DNA of 64,000 bases from Centropus unirufus (taxonomy: Eukaryota; Chordata; Aves; Cuculiformes; Centropidae). Shown piece by piece: positions 48,850-61,990 of this stretch; position 1 is the stretch's first letter, and every line of letters begins with the position of its first letter. Location: assembly GCA_013397695.1 (NCBI GenBank), contig VYZI01000005.1:4847980-4911979 (forward strand), given 5' to 3'. A model generated the notes under the pieces. It was not told where the DNA came from and did no database searches. It saw nothing but the letters and a program-made list of their open reading frames with translations. Position numbers and translations under genes: made by a program.

Positions 48850-51240
48850 AGGTAAAAAAAAACTCCATATAACTGTTCAGTGATGGCCCACCCCTAATTT
48901 GGATTTAGTTAATTCCTTCTAAAAGACAAGAACAAAGTTCAGAGAAGGCCAAAGTGCATAGGCAGAGTTCAATAATCTATTAACACAACAACCTGTCATA
49001 TACGACTATGCAATAAGCTGAGGGAATCTGCCAGAAACACTTCTCTTTGCAAACAATATTTACAGCAATACCTGATTCATTACACACACTGTATACACAG
49101 AGAAGGGCTCTGTTCTTCCAACAAGAAGGCTCTGAGGCACGAGCTGAGCAGTCCTAAGATAAATAAAAAAACCCAACAAAATGCTAAGCAGCAGTCAAAT
49201 CAGAAAATCAAAGTCATAGTCTTCAGTTTTTATTGATGAGAAGTATTTACTTTTGGGGCTGAGTGCAGGCAGGCCAGGAAAGAGAACCCGTCTTCAAACT
49301 GTTGTCAAACAACATCAGGGAAAACAAGTGGAGATCTTAATCCTAAAAAACCGTAAAGATCAAACCATTAAAGGATTTCTGCTTGTAAACTCCTGGTTTT
49401 TCGATGGATAGGTTTTGATTATATTGGATTTTATTTAATGTAGACAACATTATGTTGTATATCTAAAATGAATTTATGTTAATTTGAATTTTAAACCAAA
49501 GGCATCAGACAGCCATGGTGCTGTCACTGGTAGGAGTCAGCAGACTTCATTCCTCTGCCCAACATACAGGTAAAGATCTGCTCTTCCAGCTGCCTCTGCA
49601 TTAGCACAAAGGAGCCGTGCTGCACTGCCAACCTCCTGGAGAGCAACCTGGGACCTCTGGGAGCCTAAAGCAGTCCCAAGGAAGAACTTTAGAAGATCAG
49701 GTTCGCATTACTTCCAGCAGTAAGGGAGACCTTAACATTGAAGACTGCATGATTTGTGATGATGATCTTAACCCAATGCTACTCAAGAAACAAATCAGTT
49801 AGTGTCTTTTAAGGCCATTCATACTTTGTCCAAATAAGGCTTCAAGAAATTACAACTGAAGTTCTTTTGGCTTGAGGTACTGCTTTTGCTGCCTAAATAA
49901 GCCAATAGAGCACTTAACCTATGAAAGAATAATGATGCCAGGGAAGTGTTTTTGTGCTGTACCAATACATGCATGCTTTGGATCAGGACAGTAAAAACAT
50001 CATGAATGAATGAAACAAGTTATAGGAGTAAAAAAAACAATCTCCATTTTGCCGCAGCAACAGACGGCTCAGTAGTGGTTCCTGTGAACACAGCAGTGCT
50101 GTCACCCTTCCTTATCTTAGTGACACAGGTATGCAGGCAGAAGTAGTTGGTAAAGACCTTATAGAGAAAAGAAGGGTTGACAGACAAATCTCAAGAAAGC
50201 CACAAGCATGTTGCATAGTCCAGTTACATGGCAATACAAAGGGCCAAGAAGCAAAGCAAAGGAAGACCAGATTTTGCTCAACCTGCTGCTACTCAAGAAA
50301 CCCCCTTGGTTTTGCTGAGGTTCTTCTGTGACTCAGAAGATCTTTTTAAAAAATACAGTTTGTGTGCAGCATTTCAGCATTGAAAACATGCAACACATTC
50401 GGAAGAAAACTCTAGTTCAGATCACCTTTAAGTCTCCTTCCCTGTGCCTGTAAACTGGATGCATCAAAAAATCAATCTGAAAAACATTAGCCATCTTTAA
50501 AAAAGTTTCAGAAACATCTACTTTGTATTTAATATTCCCTCCAATCCTACTACTGATGTATCCTTCAGAGCAGAGTAATGCTCGTTTAATATTACATATA
50601 ACACTGGCAACCACCTTTCTCCACATGGCCATCCCTGAAACTGATGCAATGCCATGATGGGCACCTGATGGTATCACCACCGTAACTCAAAAGCATAAGC
50701 AAAGTCATTTGATTGCCTTGCCCACTGAAATAAATCTTGCCTTCAAGACAACTCCAGTAGGAAGGACTGTCTTGCCATAGGATCTTGTGGCCCAAAGAAC
50801 ACCAATGGGTTGATACGGGAAACAGACGTGTTTAATTTTTGAGAGACAGTGCTTTGTAAACCTATTTATCTTAGCCTATGTGACTGAAACCTGAAGATGT
50901 ATGAGGGCAACGCTGTAATAGTCCTTAAAACCGCAAATTTTGGCATCGAGTTTTCATAAACCCTTCCCCCATTCCCAAGAACTTTATAACAGGTACTCAG
51001 GCAGGAGATTTACGGCTTCCTATTCAAGCTCCCCCCAAAGCCATCAATCTAAAGAATCAATTCCTGCTCCTTCTAAACAGAAATGAAACCAAAGACAGAC
51101 CAAATACACCACTTTGAAAATACAATGGCAAAGTCCCAGCATGCAGAAAGCACCCCTTCCATTAACATAGTTATGGAATTGGGAAGCTGCGTCAATCTTC
51201 AGCAACATATTTTGCCTTTGCTGGTGCTGCTCTGTAACAA
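48850..51240. other. unique non-coding sequence
   Basis: No gene or interspersed repeat is visible. The AT-rich stretch 49390-49500 has some enhancer-like words but is less distinctive than the neighbouring blocks. Confidence 0.5.
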
Positions 51241-51480
51241 CACAAGGACTGCGAGATGATTTTCTTACCGAGTCGCACTGTACTTGGAGTAATACATTAC
51301 TGGTGGGACTCCCCTGATGATGTATTACACTAATGCATCATTAGCATGATGTTTCACACTGATGATATATTGCAGTGCAACATAATGAGAGCAATAGCTC
51401 ACTGGGTGCATAATCCTGCCAGGAGCTGCGTGCCTGCAGCTTTCTGACTTCATTTGCAGTTCAGGGTGTCCAAGGCTTAG
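51240..51480. promoter_or_regulatory. candidate conserved element with nested symmetric motifs
   Basis: The block contains GTAAT-ac-ATTAC (51289-51300), CTAATG-cat-CATTAG (51330-51344), and two copies of a ctgatgat-type word: 51314-51331 and, diverged, 51359-51376. An octamer-like ATTAGCAT overlaps the second palindrome. No coding frame is present. Clustered dyad ATTA sites suggest paired homeodomain or POU binding, by inference only. Confidence 0.4.
51330..51344. promoter_or_regulatory. dyad ATTA palindrome
   Basis: CTAATG and CATTAG are exact reverse complements separated by three bases. This is the spacing typical of dimeric paired-class homeodomain sites, although a chance origin is possible. 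Confidence 0.27.
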
Positions 51481-51639
51481 ATGGATTAGATCCTCAGTGC
51501 ACACAGCTTAAAGGATGGCAAAAGTCAGAGAAATGCCAATATACAGGTGGGTGCAGTTAATTACAGGCTATGATGTGCAGAAGGCTAACGTCAAGATGCA
51601 CTTTGGCATCGTGTTTTTACACCTGTGCAAAACATCCTC

Positions 51640-51870
51640 AAACTAAGAAGTTGCTGTAGGCAGGGCTGCCAAAGCTCCTTATTCATATGCTTGCCTGCAG
51701 CAGCCGTCATAGCAGGCTCTGGTTGCTTATAGCCTTGATAAAAATACTTAGCTTAAATTTTCCATGCCAAATGTCTGTTAGAAGATGGGGGAAGGTTGTG
51801 GAAAAGAGGCAGTTGATTGTTTTTAATCAATAACTTCAGTGAAATCAGTTACCTTCAGCTGTTTCCATGA
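51640..51870. promoter_or_regulatory. candidate conserved non-coding element
   Basis: This unique block has a ccttattcatatgcttg word (near 51678-51694) and tttttaatcaataac at 51819-51833. It continues the enhancer-like texture of the preceding block; no repeat or coding frame is seen. Confidence 0.25.
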
Positions 51871-53200
51871 CCCAGACTAAGAAAAAAAATAGGTAGTTTT
51901 GCCAACAGTGAAAGATTCCGGTGACCTTTTTTCTGACCTTTTTTTAACAAACAGAGCTATTTCATCTGTATGAAATTTTAAAAAGACCTTTGCACTATGA
52001 TCAGTGTCACTGACAAGAAGGCAACATTTTAAGATTTGTGAACTATTCACCGTGAAACCATAGACAATGTTCAAAGGGAGGGCAAACTGATACATAAACA
52101 AGGAAGGAACAAGCCAGTTTGAATAATAAAAGAACTTCTCTTCCAGTCTCTCACAAAAACATTAACATTTACAATTGAACCACAACTTCATTACTTATTT
52201 AGTTTTCACTTCAATACCTCCGGGGTTCTTCACTGAGTCTGAATGTGCACACAGACACACAAATATAACTGGGATCCTGCATGCAATTTCCAACTTTGTG
52301 GATTTATTCAGTTCTGAAAAACATAACACTATTTTAGACAACTACCTAACGTGCTCTGCATGTTCATCTTCCAGGTTCTCCTAAGTAACAGTCATCCATG
52401 GTGGATAGACCAGACTGCTCTCCAGGGAACACCAGCTTCTCTGGTCACACGTTCAAAACAAGCCAGCCTTTTACTCTTTTTTTCCTGAAGACTGTAATTG
52501 AGAAACCACAGGGTAGCTAAGGAATCAGAAAAGAGTATAACCACCTCAAATAGCTAAATAATCAGTTAATAGCTGGGTTGTTTTTTTCTTCACGTGTAGC
52601 CATTCAGACTGCCTGAGTGATAGGGCTCTACCTTGTATAGCAAACAGGTTGGGAATACAGAGGAGAAAACTGATCTTTCCAATTCCTGTCTTTCAGCCAG
52701 TTCCCAGGTTCTTCTGCATCAGAAAAAGGGAAAAAAAAAAATAGACACAGTTTTAGGAGAGCACTTCTGATCAGCCCTCCAGCATATCCTGGGATAAATG
52801 AATGTCTAAGAAGAAGATTATGCTATTTGAGCATCACAATGATCTAAAGAGTAGCTCGAACCCACCTGTCAGGGCAGTGTGTGTTTTCCAAGCAGGGTGG
52901 TTCCCTCCCTAGGAAAAGAACAAGGACCACAGCACAGAGAAGAAAGGGCCAGCACAAACCTCACCCTATAGCTTGCAGCGCACAGCTATGCTGTCCCCAA
53001 GCCTGGGGACAGCAATGAGAACTCAAGCCTTAAACAGGCTGCAGGAAAATAAAATCAGAGACCAGAACAGCCTCATGCATTTCCTCCAGCAGGCGCCCAT
53101 GCAAGGGCCAAATGCGTTCTGGCCATAAATTCTCTGGCACCGGAGCATTATACCAAGGGAAAGGAATGCCTTTCCATCTGTGTATTTCCCCTCAGGCACT
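51870..53200. other. unique non-coding sequence
   Basis: No gene or interspersed repeat is recognised; a short A run lies near 52731-52741. Confidence 0.5.
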
Positions 53201-53480
53201 CACTTGATAATGAAACCAGTTAAGGTCTTTGGGTTCACAACGTTATTATAGTCAGATAATATTTTGTTCGCAGCCAAGCCTGAAAAACTCCTAAGTAGCA
53301 CATTACAGGCACCATACACCTGTTAAGTCATGGCGTTTCTTCTCTAAGTGGACAAATCTGTTTTAGCCATCTCCAGAGGTTTTCCGCTCACAGTTAATTA
53401 TGAAGCACCGACTGTACTCATTTCCTGATCGCAGAGGGAATCTGTAACAAATGTATGCCACAGGTGAAGCCCGTTCCCTC
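53200..53480. promoter_or_regulatory. candidate conserved non-coding element
   Basis: This unique block has gataatgaaacc, aacgttattatag, cacagttaattatgaag at about 53390-53406, and retained CpGs. No repeat or open frame fits. The assignment is by texture only. Confidence 0.3.
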
Positions 53481-53758
53481 CATCCCTCAGAAAGACCAAC
53501 AATCCTTCTAGCTGCCCTCCTCCACCTCTTTCCTCAGCTGTCCTGGACCTTCTGCTGAGGCACAAATGCTACACGGAAAATAATAAGCTATTATTAGGAA
53601 TGCACTAGATGCATGGACTGACTGAGCCTAACATTTTAGAAAATTATTTGTTGTGACCACACCTCTCGAACACAGGAACAGCAGCACAGGCAGCCAGTCC
53701 AAGGTCATTTTGCAGTGAATGTCAAGATGGACCGGCCAAATTCTGGCTGTTTTGCATG

Positions 53759-53852
53759 GAATCATAGAATGGTTTGGGTTGAAAGGGACCTTAAAGGTCA
53801 TCTAGTTCTAACCCACCCTGCTATGGGCAGGGACACCTTCCCCTGGATCAGG
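53759..53852 (-). mobile_element. CR1-type LINE fragment, 3' end
   Basis: It reads aatcatagaatggtttgggt, then gaaagggaccttaaaggtca and 'gctatgggcagggacacc', the antisense of the CR1 3' end. It is therefore on the minus strand with the 3' end at the left, truncated after about 95 bases. Identity to the typical avian CR1 end looks high, so it is perhaps a younger copy than the one at 18063. Confidence 0.94.
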
Positions 53853-53859
53853 CAGTCAG

Positions 53860-56140
53860 TGATACCTATGTAGGGAGTCACCTGGCACGGCAGCAGGATT
53901 TTTTTTGCCCTCTGCACAGACGTATGCAGATACAGAGATGATCGTGTGTTTCCCTGACATTTGGGGAGGGATTTTCTTTAAAGTGATTAATGGGCTCAGG
54001 AAGAAATTTAAGAAATTTGTCCCTTGTTTGATTCAAAACTCACTGGAGCCACTCACAACCTACAACATATACCCTAGTACACAATTTTGATCCAAAGCAT
54101 CATTGTGCCTTGTATGGTACAAAGTATTCTAAAATCAGGTCAGGCAAGACAAGCATTCTGGGGAAAAAGATAAGGGAAAAAACAGTCCCAAGAAAAAGCG
54201 ACACTTTGTTGTGACAGCAACCTTTCTTCATGCTCCTCCTAGCTGGCTGATGTTTGATGCTGGGCAAACAAACCCTTGGAAAAATGTCTCCCTGACCTTA
54301 GAAAAATACGTTAGGTCAATGGTTTCCAACTCTCCGCACCAACAGACAATTGACAATGATCACCATTTCTCTCAAATCGTCACCCACGCTTATCATCAAC
54401 CTTGTGATTGGAAATGCGATCAAGGTGAGGTGACTCAGCAGCCTGGCTCTAACGCCTTTTCCATTACTCTTGAGGAATGACCAGTGCTCTGTGGACACAG
54501 GTGAAGAGCCCCCCTCCAGCTGTTGTCATCTCAGAAACTTAGAAATTTAATTTGTTTGCTGGCTTCCATATTTTTACAAGTTGCTTCACATTAAGTTCTA
54601 GGAGCCAGTTGCCTCCTGTGCCTTCATTCAGGCAGGAGCCCCCTCCCAGTCTGCACTCTCCCCAGTTTTTTGCTGCTAAGAACCAGCCTAACCATCCCCA
54701 AAACACTTCTGCATTCCTCCTGCCCAAAAGGCCACATCTCACTGATGATGCCACCCCTCTGCCTTGAGGATAACCACAAAGCAATTCTTCCAGTAAGGAA
54801 AGAGAGAGCAGAAATATTTTCTGTAATTATACATACGTTTGTGTGCCTTCTTCTGGAATAAAAGCACAGAAGCACACAAACACCACAGAAATCAACTAAA
54901 TAAAACCAGATGCAACCAGAGAACTTGTAGGGTTAAGAAAATTAAGAAAAATATTAAAGGAGAGCTCCTGGGTGGTGAGCAGGTGGAGTGGGACAGATGG
55001 ACTGAGACTGGAAGGTAGAGGTAAGAGACTTTGGGTGCTGGATTCCTTTTGTGATCGTAAATTACTGAATAGCTCTTTGCCCACTTCTAACAGCAGATCT
55101 GACCCCAAAAGTACATTTTTTTGCTTCAAAGAGAAGAAACCAGCTAAACCTCAAGATGTGCTCGGTGCATTTGATGAGAAAGGAGAGTCATCAGCTCCAG
55201 AGACTTTGTGGCAGTAGGAGTTTAGTAGCAGTTTTAATGACTTTGTTTAGACCTGCTAACACATTTTATTTTCCCTTAAAGATCAAGTTCACCAAACAGG
55301 GACACACATTTCTTACCACTTCACTGCCTTCTTCCTGGGACTACAATGGTGGAGACTTCTGGGCAGCAAAACCACTTTCATGGGCCCAGAACTGACTGAA
55401 AAATGGATTATTGAGCAACGTCCAGGGAAAAAAAACCGCACATCTCGCTCTGGTTTCCAGTGCTAATGCTTTTCCTCTGTATACTTAGCGAGGTTTGCAA
55501 ATTCTAGGCTGTCCAGTAGTGTATAATATTCTCAACACTGCTAGAAACCCACCAACACACACACGCAGAGCACTTCATGACGCTGAGACAGGTTTGACAG
55601 AAACCCCGTTTAAACTGCCCGCATTAGTGACTTTTAAAATAACTGCAGTAGTGATGAACTGCCTCATTTAGGTTTTATCTTGGTTATGAATGCTCCAGCT
55701 TTGTCTTGGATGACAAGGTAAAAATTCTTAGGTAACTGAAAAAAAAATCTAAAGTGGGGAGTATTTCCAATACAATACTGCAGTACTAGGCGAGGAGCAA
55801 AAAACTGAGCATTTTTTTGTGACTTCGGCTATATGATTTAATTCGTCATCCCAAATAATTTACAGCAATGATTCATATTTTTTACTATAAGGAAATACAA
55901 TTACCTATTCTTAAAAATGAAAGATTTTGCAAGATGTTTTCATCGAGTTTGTTTCAGTAACTACATATTAAAATGGCAAACATCCCTTTCAATAACATCC
56001 TGGCAGAGTTTGCCTCTTCTGTAAGTAATAAGAGCGAAGGAGAGCAAACCATGCTCCAAGATGTTTGGCTGCAGCACCATGAGGCAGCTGATGCATTCCA
56101 AATGTCTGTCAGGTCACTTTGCAAAACCAACCACCGCTAA
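53860..56140. other. unique non-coding sequence
   Basis: No gene or interspersed repeat is seen. A cluster of overlapping frames on both strands at 54539-55217 is unrecognised and probably due to chance. Confidence 0.5.
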
Positions 56141-56149
56141 TCAATAGTG

Positions 56150-56700
56150 AAATCTTTCTCTCTCTGGCTTAACTGTATTTCTGGTTATGTTAAACAGAAG
56201 AAAATTGCCTATTAGTTGGACTCTGCCAGAGCACGCAGCTGGGGAAACATCCTGTCAACTTGACTGGTTCAGTTAAGAGTTAAGATGATGCAGTTCAATC
56301 AAAGGACTTCATTGATCACCAATGCAGATTTTCTGAAGTAAGCTGCAGCATCTTAATGCTGATCTTCCGAAGAAGCATGCTGGTATCCACGGGCTATCTT
56401 GTTTCTGAGCTTCCAGCTATATTTTAGAAGCTCCAAACCCTCCAGGATGTGAGCTTTTCTTTGCCCCCAACGTTCAGCCCAGAAGGCACGTCCTTTTTTC
56501 TTACTATGTCTTCCTTTTCTCGACTCTGAGCTACTTGGAACAGAGATCATATCTCCGTCTTTGTTTGGAAACGCTATAGCAGTTTGCGCGTTGCAGTGGT
56601 ATAATAAATAAAAAGTAATAAAAACGTTAGGAAAGTCCTTAGAAAAGTCCATGTTATTTTTACAATTACTCATGCTGTCGCTATTTAAGAAACAATGCCA
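56150..56700. other. CNE-like block with an adjacent minus-strand open frame
   Basis: From 56150 to 56340 the sequence is unique, with paired-type and TTAAC words and gttcaatcaaagg. A minus-strand frame runs from 56673 to 56353 (106 codons). Its middle is basic and serine-rich (SSSESRKGRHSKKKGRAFW), followed by a Leu/Lys/Arg-rich segment. That could be part of a nuclear basic protein or chance; I recognise no family. There is no clear splice context. Confidence 0.22.
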
Positions 56701-59230
56701 GGAAGATCTAAGACTTGAAGGGGACTTATAACAATTTCTCTAAGAATATGCCATTGAAATTATGATGTTACTGGCAGCAAAGTGTTTTGCAAGGTGTATG
56801 GCTTCTCCTGCTGCTTTTTCAAGTGCTTCTAACAGATGTTCAATTTCAAGTGGTCTGCAGATACCCATAGGCTGATGGTTCTGCAGGAATTGGAGCAGCA
56901 GATGTGCCCTGCATTCTGTTTTGCTATTCCCTTTATGAATTGATATGTTACCCCGTGGGTTTATATAGCTAGTTAATTTTGTAATGACATCACTATTTCT
57001 ATACTTTTAATGATTCTCACAGGAATTTTATTTCTCAAATAACAGAACTCTTGATCCTGAAATCACTATGTAAAAGCAATATATAATAAGCAGATTTGTT
57101 TACATGATGCAGCTCTATTTCCCACCAAATGCCTTCACTGACAGCTTTTAGGTAATGCTGATATGCAGGTGAACTCTTCCGAAGACTGCAGGTTTACAAC
57201 ATGGCCCCATTTCAGGGCTCTGGACTTAATGTGCACATCATTCTACAGGACTGTTACCCTTAAGTATCGCTCAGTGGCTGGAAGGAATGAAGATAGGAAG
57301 GGAGTAGGACTCGAAATAACGGGGATATCCGTTGGCTCTGCTATAGCTCCTAGGTATTGCCCCTGTTAGATGCTGCGCACCGTGGCGGTGTAACTGTACC
57401 ACTTGCATGGGACCCAAATAGAACCACAACGCACAGGAAATTGCGCTGCATTTTCCACTGGCGGTGACCCGACTGTGACAGTGCTCTGCCTTCTGGCTCT
57501 GATGCTTTCAGTCTTAAAAGAGAGCCAAGTTTTTTCTCCCTTGGATATGGCTGCAGAGGTTGTTAGAGGCCACAGGTTTTGTGAGGCCTTAGGGTGAACT
57601 TCAGATAATGCTGCAAGCTGCGCAGAGCAGGCAGCAGGAGACCACGCTTCTCCTCCGGAGTATTCAGTACAGTTAAAGAAGGTCTTTCTCTCTGTTTTTA
57701 AATACAGGGAGGGAAAAGTGATGCTATTTCCTGTGTAAAAATTAATTTTCCGGTATTTAAAAATTGACCGGGGGGAAAAAAAACACATTGTAAAAGGTTC
57801 TAGTGAGGTTGTTAGGAAGCTTTGAAACATATCTTAAAAGTTTTAAGTTTGAGAAGTGAAAATTGCATGAGCACACATTCCCCCACCCCAGTATCTCAGA
57901 AATTATATGGCCACGCTACTGCAAATATCCAAGTATGTCTTTAGTAAAAGCCAGCTCTTGAAAAGCAAACGTCTTCAATTTTCAGAGTGAACACTAGCTG
58001 TTTTTAGACACCTGTGGCAATCTAGCTGAAAGATCAAGGCTTTAATTGCTGAGAAGCAATGGGATAATTTGGGCAGTTATATAGAAGAGGATGATCTCCA
58101 GTCAGGACTGCACGGAGTGTCTCCACAGCCCTCGTAGGAGCTGTGCACCTGTACTGGGGTCTGAATCAATCCCTGTGAAAGTAAAAGGATGAGGAAAGTA
58201 TTTCTGTGAATTTTCCATAGCATTTCTCCTTTTATTTTTTCTGAAAAAATGTTCCACTTTATGTCTTGCAGATCAGATTTTTTTTAAAAAAAGTGAGTAT
58301 GTGCGCCTTAATGCAAGTTCCAGATTGGAACATATGAAACTCAGGAAAACTAATGCTGAGCTTAAAACAAACTTCAGTGGCCATCAGCACTGAAATGTAG
58401 CAAAGAACATGCTCTGTTTCACAGTCCATGCCCTACTGTTTGCACACGATAGCTGACTTCCATCTAAATTTAAGCTATAAGCAAGAGAGCCGAATAACAA
58501 TAAGCAGCACATCAAGCCCTTACATTCAGCATTTCTCCTCCAAAAGCTCCCAGCCAGGACCGTCAGACCCCCTCCCAAATGCCTTACACTGTGGGATGAA
58601 AATCATGCTTAAACTCCTTGTTCCTATGACGAAACTAAACTAATACAGGTGAAGCTCATTTGTGCAGGCAGTTGGACTTCTTCAGGGGCTTTCCTGAAGA
58701 ACAAGGACCGTCATAAACCTGCAGACTGAAGCCAAGGGCACATTGCCTTGGTGCAGCTCCCTCCAGCACGGACGCACAGCCACAGAGACCACCAGTGCGC
58801 CCCTTCCTTCAAAACCTGAACTCCCAGTCAAAACACACACCTTGCTGCCCCATTTTCCCCTAGAGAGGCTACGAAGGAACAAGCACACATGGCAGACATC
58901 GGGCACGTCGCTCAGCACGCCACTTCAGGGTACTCGGATACTTCTCTCAGCAGCCTTACTTAGATAAGACCCACTATATTTAGGGGATGACTACTTTCTA
59001 AATACGCATCACCTAGACAAAACAGTTGAATATCTCAGGGATGCAGGTTCTGGTTTTCTGAATATTTCTGATATTTACCCTGACATTTCCTCTGTGTGTG
59101 GTGTTTTGAAAGGAAAGGAGTTTTCTGTTGCTTGAGGACAGTCCTTCCTGTTTGTTGGTTTATCCCAAAGTTTGCACATGAATAAAACTGTTGCTTTAAG
59201 TCTGAATTCAAACATGTGCTTAAAGGAGAA
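56700..59230. other. unique non-coding sequence
   Basis: It contains the longest open frame of the window, on the minus strand at 57830-57366 (154 codons). It has no recognisable domain and no sustained coding texture. The sequence 57368-57480 carries several CpGs. No interspersed repeat is recognised. Confidence 0.45.
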
Positions 59231-59460
59231 TCTAACAATTTTATGAGATATAGTTACTTTTGCAGAGGGTGAGTTTGCCCTGGGGAATTTGCTCTGACTA
59301 GATTTATCACAAGTTTTTTGAACCAGATAATTTTGTTTGATAGCACATCTGGCAGCATCATAAAATCTTGACGTCCCAAGCTATTACACAGGAATTACTT
59401 TTGTAAATCATTTATGAATATTACTGATGTAGGCCTATTCTGGGCAGTAAGAAAGGAAAT
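59230..59460. promoter_or_regulatory. candidate conserved non-coding element
   Basis: This is a unique AT-rich block with agatttatcacaag, ccagataatttt, and taaatcatttatgaatatta near 59405-59424. No repeat or coding frame is seen. The assignment is by texture only. Confidence 0.27.
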
Positions 59461-59833
59461 GGAGTGCTGAAGGACAAAGGAAGGCAAAAAGGATTCCCTG
59501 CCCTTTTGGGTCTCATAAGATAGAAGGGGTATTTATCATTTTAAGTGGAAAACATGCTGTCATTGATACAGCTGAAAAGTCCATGTAACAGAACTTGTTC
59601 CCCATACTCCCTAAACAGGTAAGAGGGTAAGAAATTCTAGCTGAGGAAAAACTATAAATCCATCTCTCTGGACGAAAGTTTGCCCTATCTGAATCTTAAA
59701 TAGGGCTTTCCAATTAAATGCTGCATATTGCTAAGAGCACAGAAAACTCAAACTACCAACCCAAGAAGGATAAAGCAGGAAAGTCTTACCAAGGCCAGCT
59801 CTGAAGCGAAGAAAAAGCACGTTTTAGCTCAAG

Positions 59834-59849
59834 AAAAAAAAAAAAAAAA
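59834..59849 (+). repeat. poly(A) run of 16
   Basis: Sixteen consecutive A residues; no retroposon body was recognised beside it. Confidence 0.8.
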
Positions 59850-61560
59850 GATATCCATAAAAACTCCATGGGGACATGCCTTTTGATTGAGGCAACATGA
59901 TTGAATGGAAAGTCTCCACATAATTAAAGTAACATGATTATGTTTCCTTAAAACTGTAGATGCTAAACTTATGACTTCAGACAGAAACCTGGCAAAATGA
60001 AAGCTTATGCTCACTTTTAATCCCATGAACTATCACAGGATTAACAATTTTGGAAGATTGCACCTACTGATTTGGATTGTAAAGAGATCAGACATTGAGA
60101 AAACTTCGGGTACTGCTACCCTGTCAAGCCCAAAGCCTGGCATTCTATTTCTTTTAGGACGATATACTGTGTGTTCTGTTTGCAATGGAGGAATTGATAC
60201 TGAATACACCATCACCAGGCACACGGGTGACAGAGGGGTCACCCAGTAGGACAGCAAGGTACCACAACCAGCTCTTTGCTCTTCATTCCTGACGTCCCCA
60301 ACACTGGGACCTACTGGGTGTTACTTCTGTTGGGCCAGAGCAAAGGAAAAGGTCATTCACAATATTCCACAGAAACATATTTCCAGCCTTAGGTAAGAAG
60401 GCATTTTGTTGGGGAATTTCCTTGCTTCAGGGCCCATAAGGAGCAATTCACTGACAGCTCCTATTAGGCTTCCAAATGCCAGGCTCCTTCAGACTGCAGC
60501 AGGTCTATGAGGGATGCACAGAGCCATTATGGACCGCATGCCAGAATTACACCACGCGCTCCCCCTGCCAGAGTAGACAAATTCTACATTTGGCTTTCTC
60601 CCAGGAAAAAAAATTCCTGCCTATACACACCCAGAACTGATTTATTGCAGACACACTGCCCGCTAAAATCCAAACTGGACTGCATCCGTGGGGTAGAGCT
60701 AGAGCAAGGGCCACCAGCTGCACTGAGTCCGGAGGCACTCCTGCTTTTTTAGCATGTTGCAGTTCTGAAAAAAGAAGTTCTAACACACCTGAAAAGGTAA
60801 TTTTAGATCTTTGATATTTTCAGCTTAACTAGAATGGGGAAATAACGATGTAACATAGTCTTATTAATGGAAGTATCAGTGCTTTCAAGCTGCACAAAGA
60901 GCCCAATCGAGAAAAAACGCCACAATGTAAACAAAAGGAAGAACTGAGAAGAAATGCTGGTTTCTAAGGTCATGAATGATATCTGCTGGGCATCATCTGG
61001 ACGCTGCTCCTCAGGCTCGCCAGCATGAGGCAACAATGGCTGTAGCTAAGAAATCTGATATTTATATTCTGTTTATCACCCTCTTTCTGAATGCAAACAC
61101 ATGTTCTGTCTTTTCAACAAACATGTGCAACACATGCAACAAATAGGTACAAAGTCTTAAAAATTCATCTGTTAATTGCAGATACATGTAAATGACGCCA
61201 TAGCAAGCCTTCCCAGGGACACAGAACTGGAAAAAAAGGCAACCAGCCACACTAAAATTAGAAGGCATGAAAAACATCAACAACATAATCAAGCAGGGTT
61301 GATTCATGTATTTTTCCCTAATCCAATACAAATATTAAAATATTATTTTAGACAATTCTGGAGCGCCAAAGAGTGCAGAGGACTGTTTTCCAGTCCATTA
61401 CAGACAACACTTGCCTCGGTAACTATGCTTAGGGAAGAAAATCCATCATGTATTAACCATACTCCAACCTCCGACAGAAATATTCCCCATTTTGTGAAGT
61501 AAAGTGAGATGTGGGAGTCCTTGACCTTCTAAGTAATTAAGGGAAACAGAGACATTCTTG
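59850..61560. other. unique non-coding sequence
   Basis: No gene or interspersed repeat is recognised; the open frames are short and overlap. Confidence 0.5.
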
Positions 61561-61990
61561 TTTTTATTAGAGAGACACTAAACTATTTGAAAATAATTTG
61601 AATAGCTGGAGAATTAGTGTATTTGCTGTTCATGAGTAGTGCAGATAGTTTAGAGTTCTCTTGGGGGCAACACATCGTAATGAATATCTGCTATTCATAT
61701 TTAATGCAATCTGCCAAAGAGTGCTTTTGGGAGGGCTTTCTGTGTCAATATAATGATTAACAACAGAACTGGAAAAGTAAATGAATTCCTGCAACGGGTG
61801 GGGCTGGCAAAAATATCTTTCAGTACAACACCAGTAACACTGGATTTGACTGTATTCTTTTAATGATATCAGTGGAAAAATCCATTTCCTGGGGAAAAAA
61901 AAAGCCAGCAATCTATATGTTGGAGTTAAAGCAGTAAATAACCAGCAGTAATGGAAGAGAAAGCAATTCCAGCAGAAAACAATGCTTAAA
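61560..61990. promoter_or_regulatory. candidate conserved non-coding element
   Basis: This unique AT-rich block has aataatttgaatagctgg, gtaatgaatatctgc followed by attcatatttaatgc (61678-61706), ataatgattaacaac, and ttttaatgatatcag. A minus-strand frame of 135 codons spans it but is rich in Cys, Phe and Tyr without a recognisable fold. An enhancer-like element is the better reading. Confidence 0.35.
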
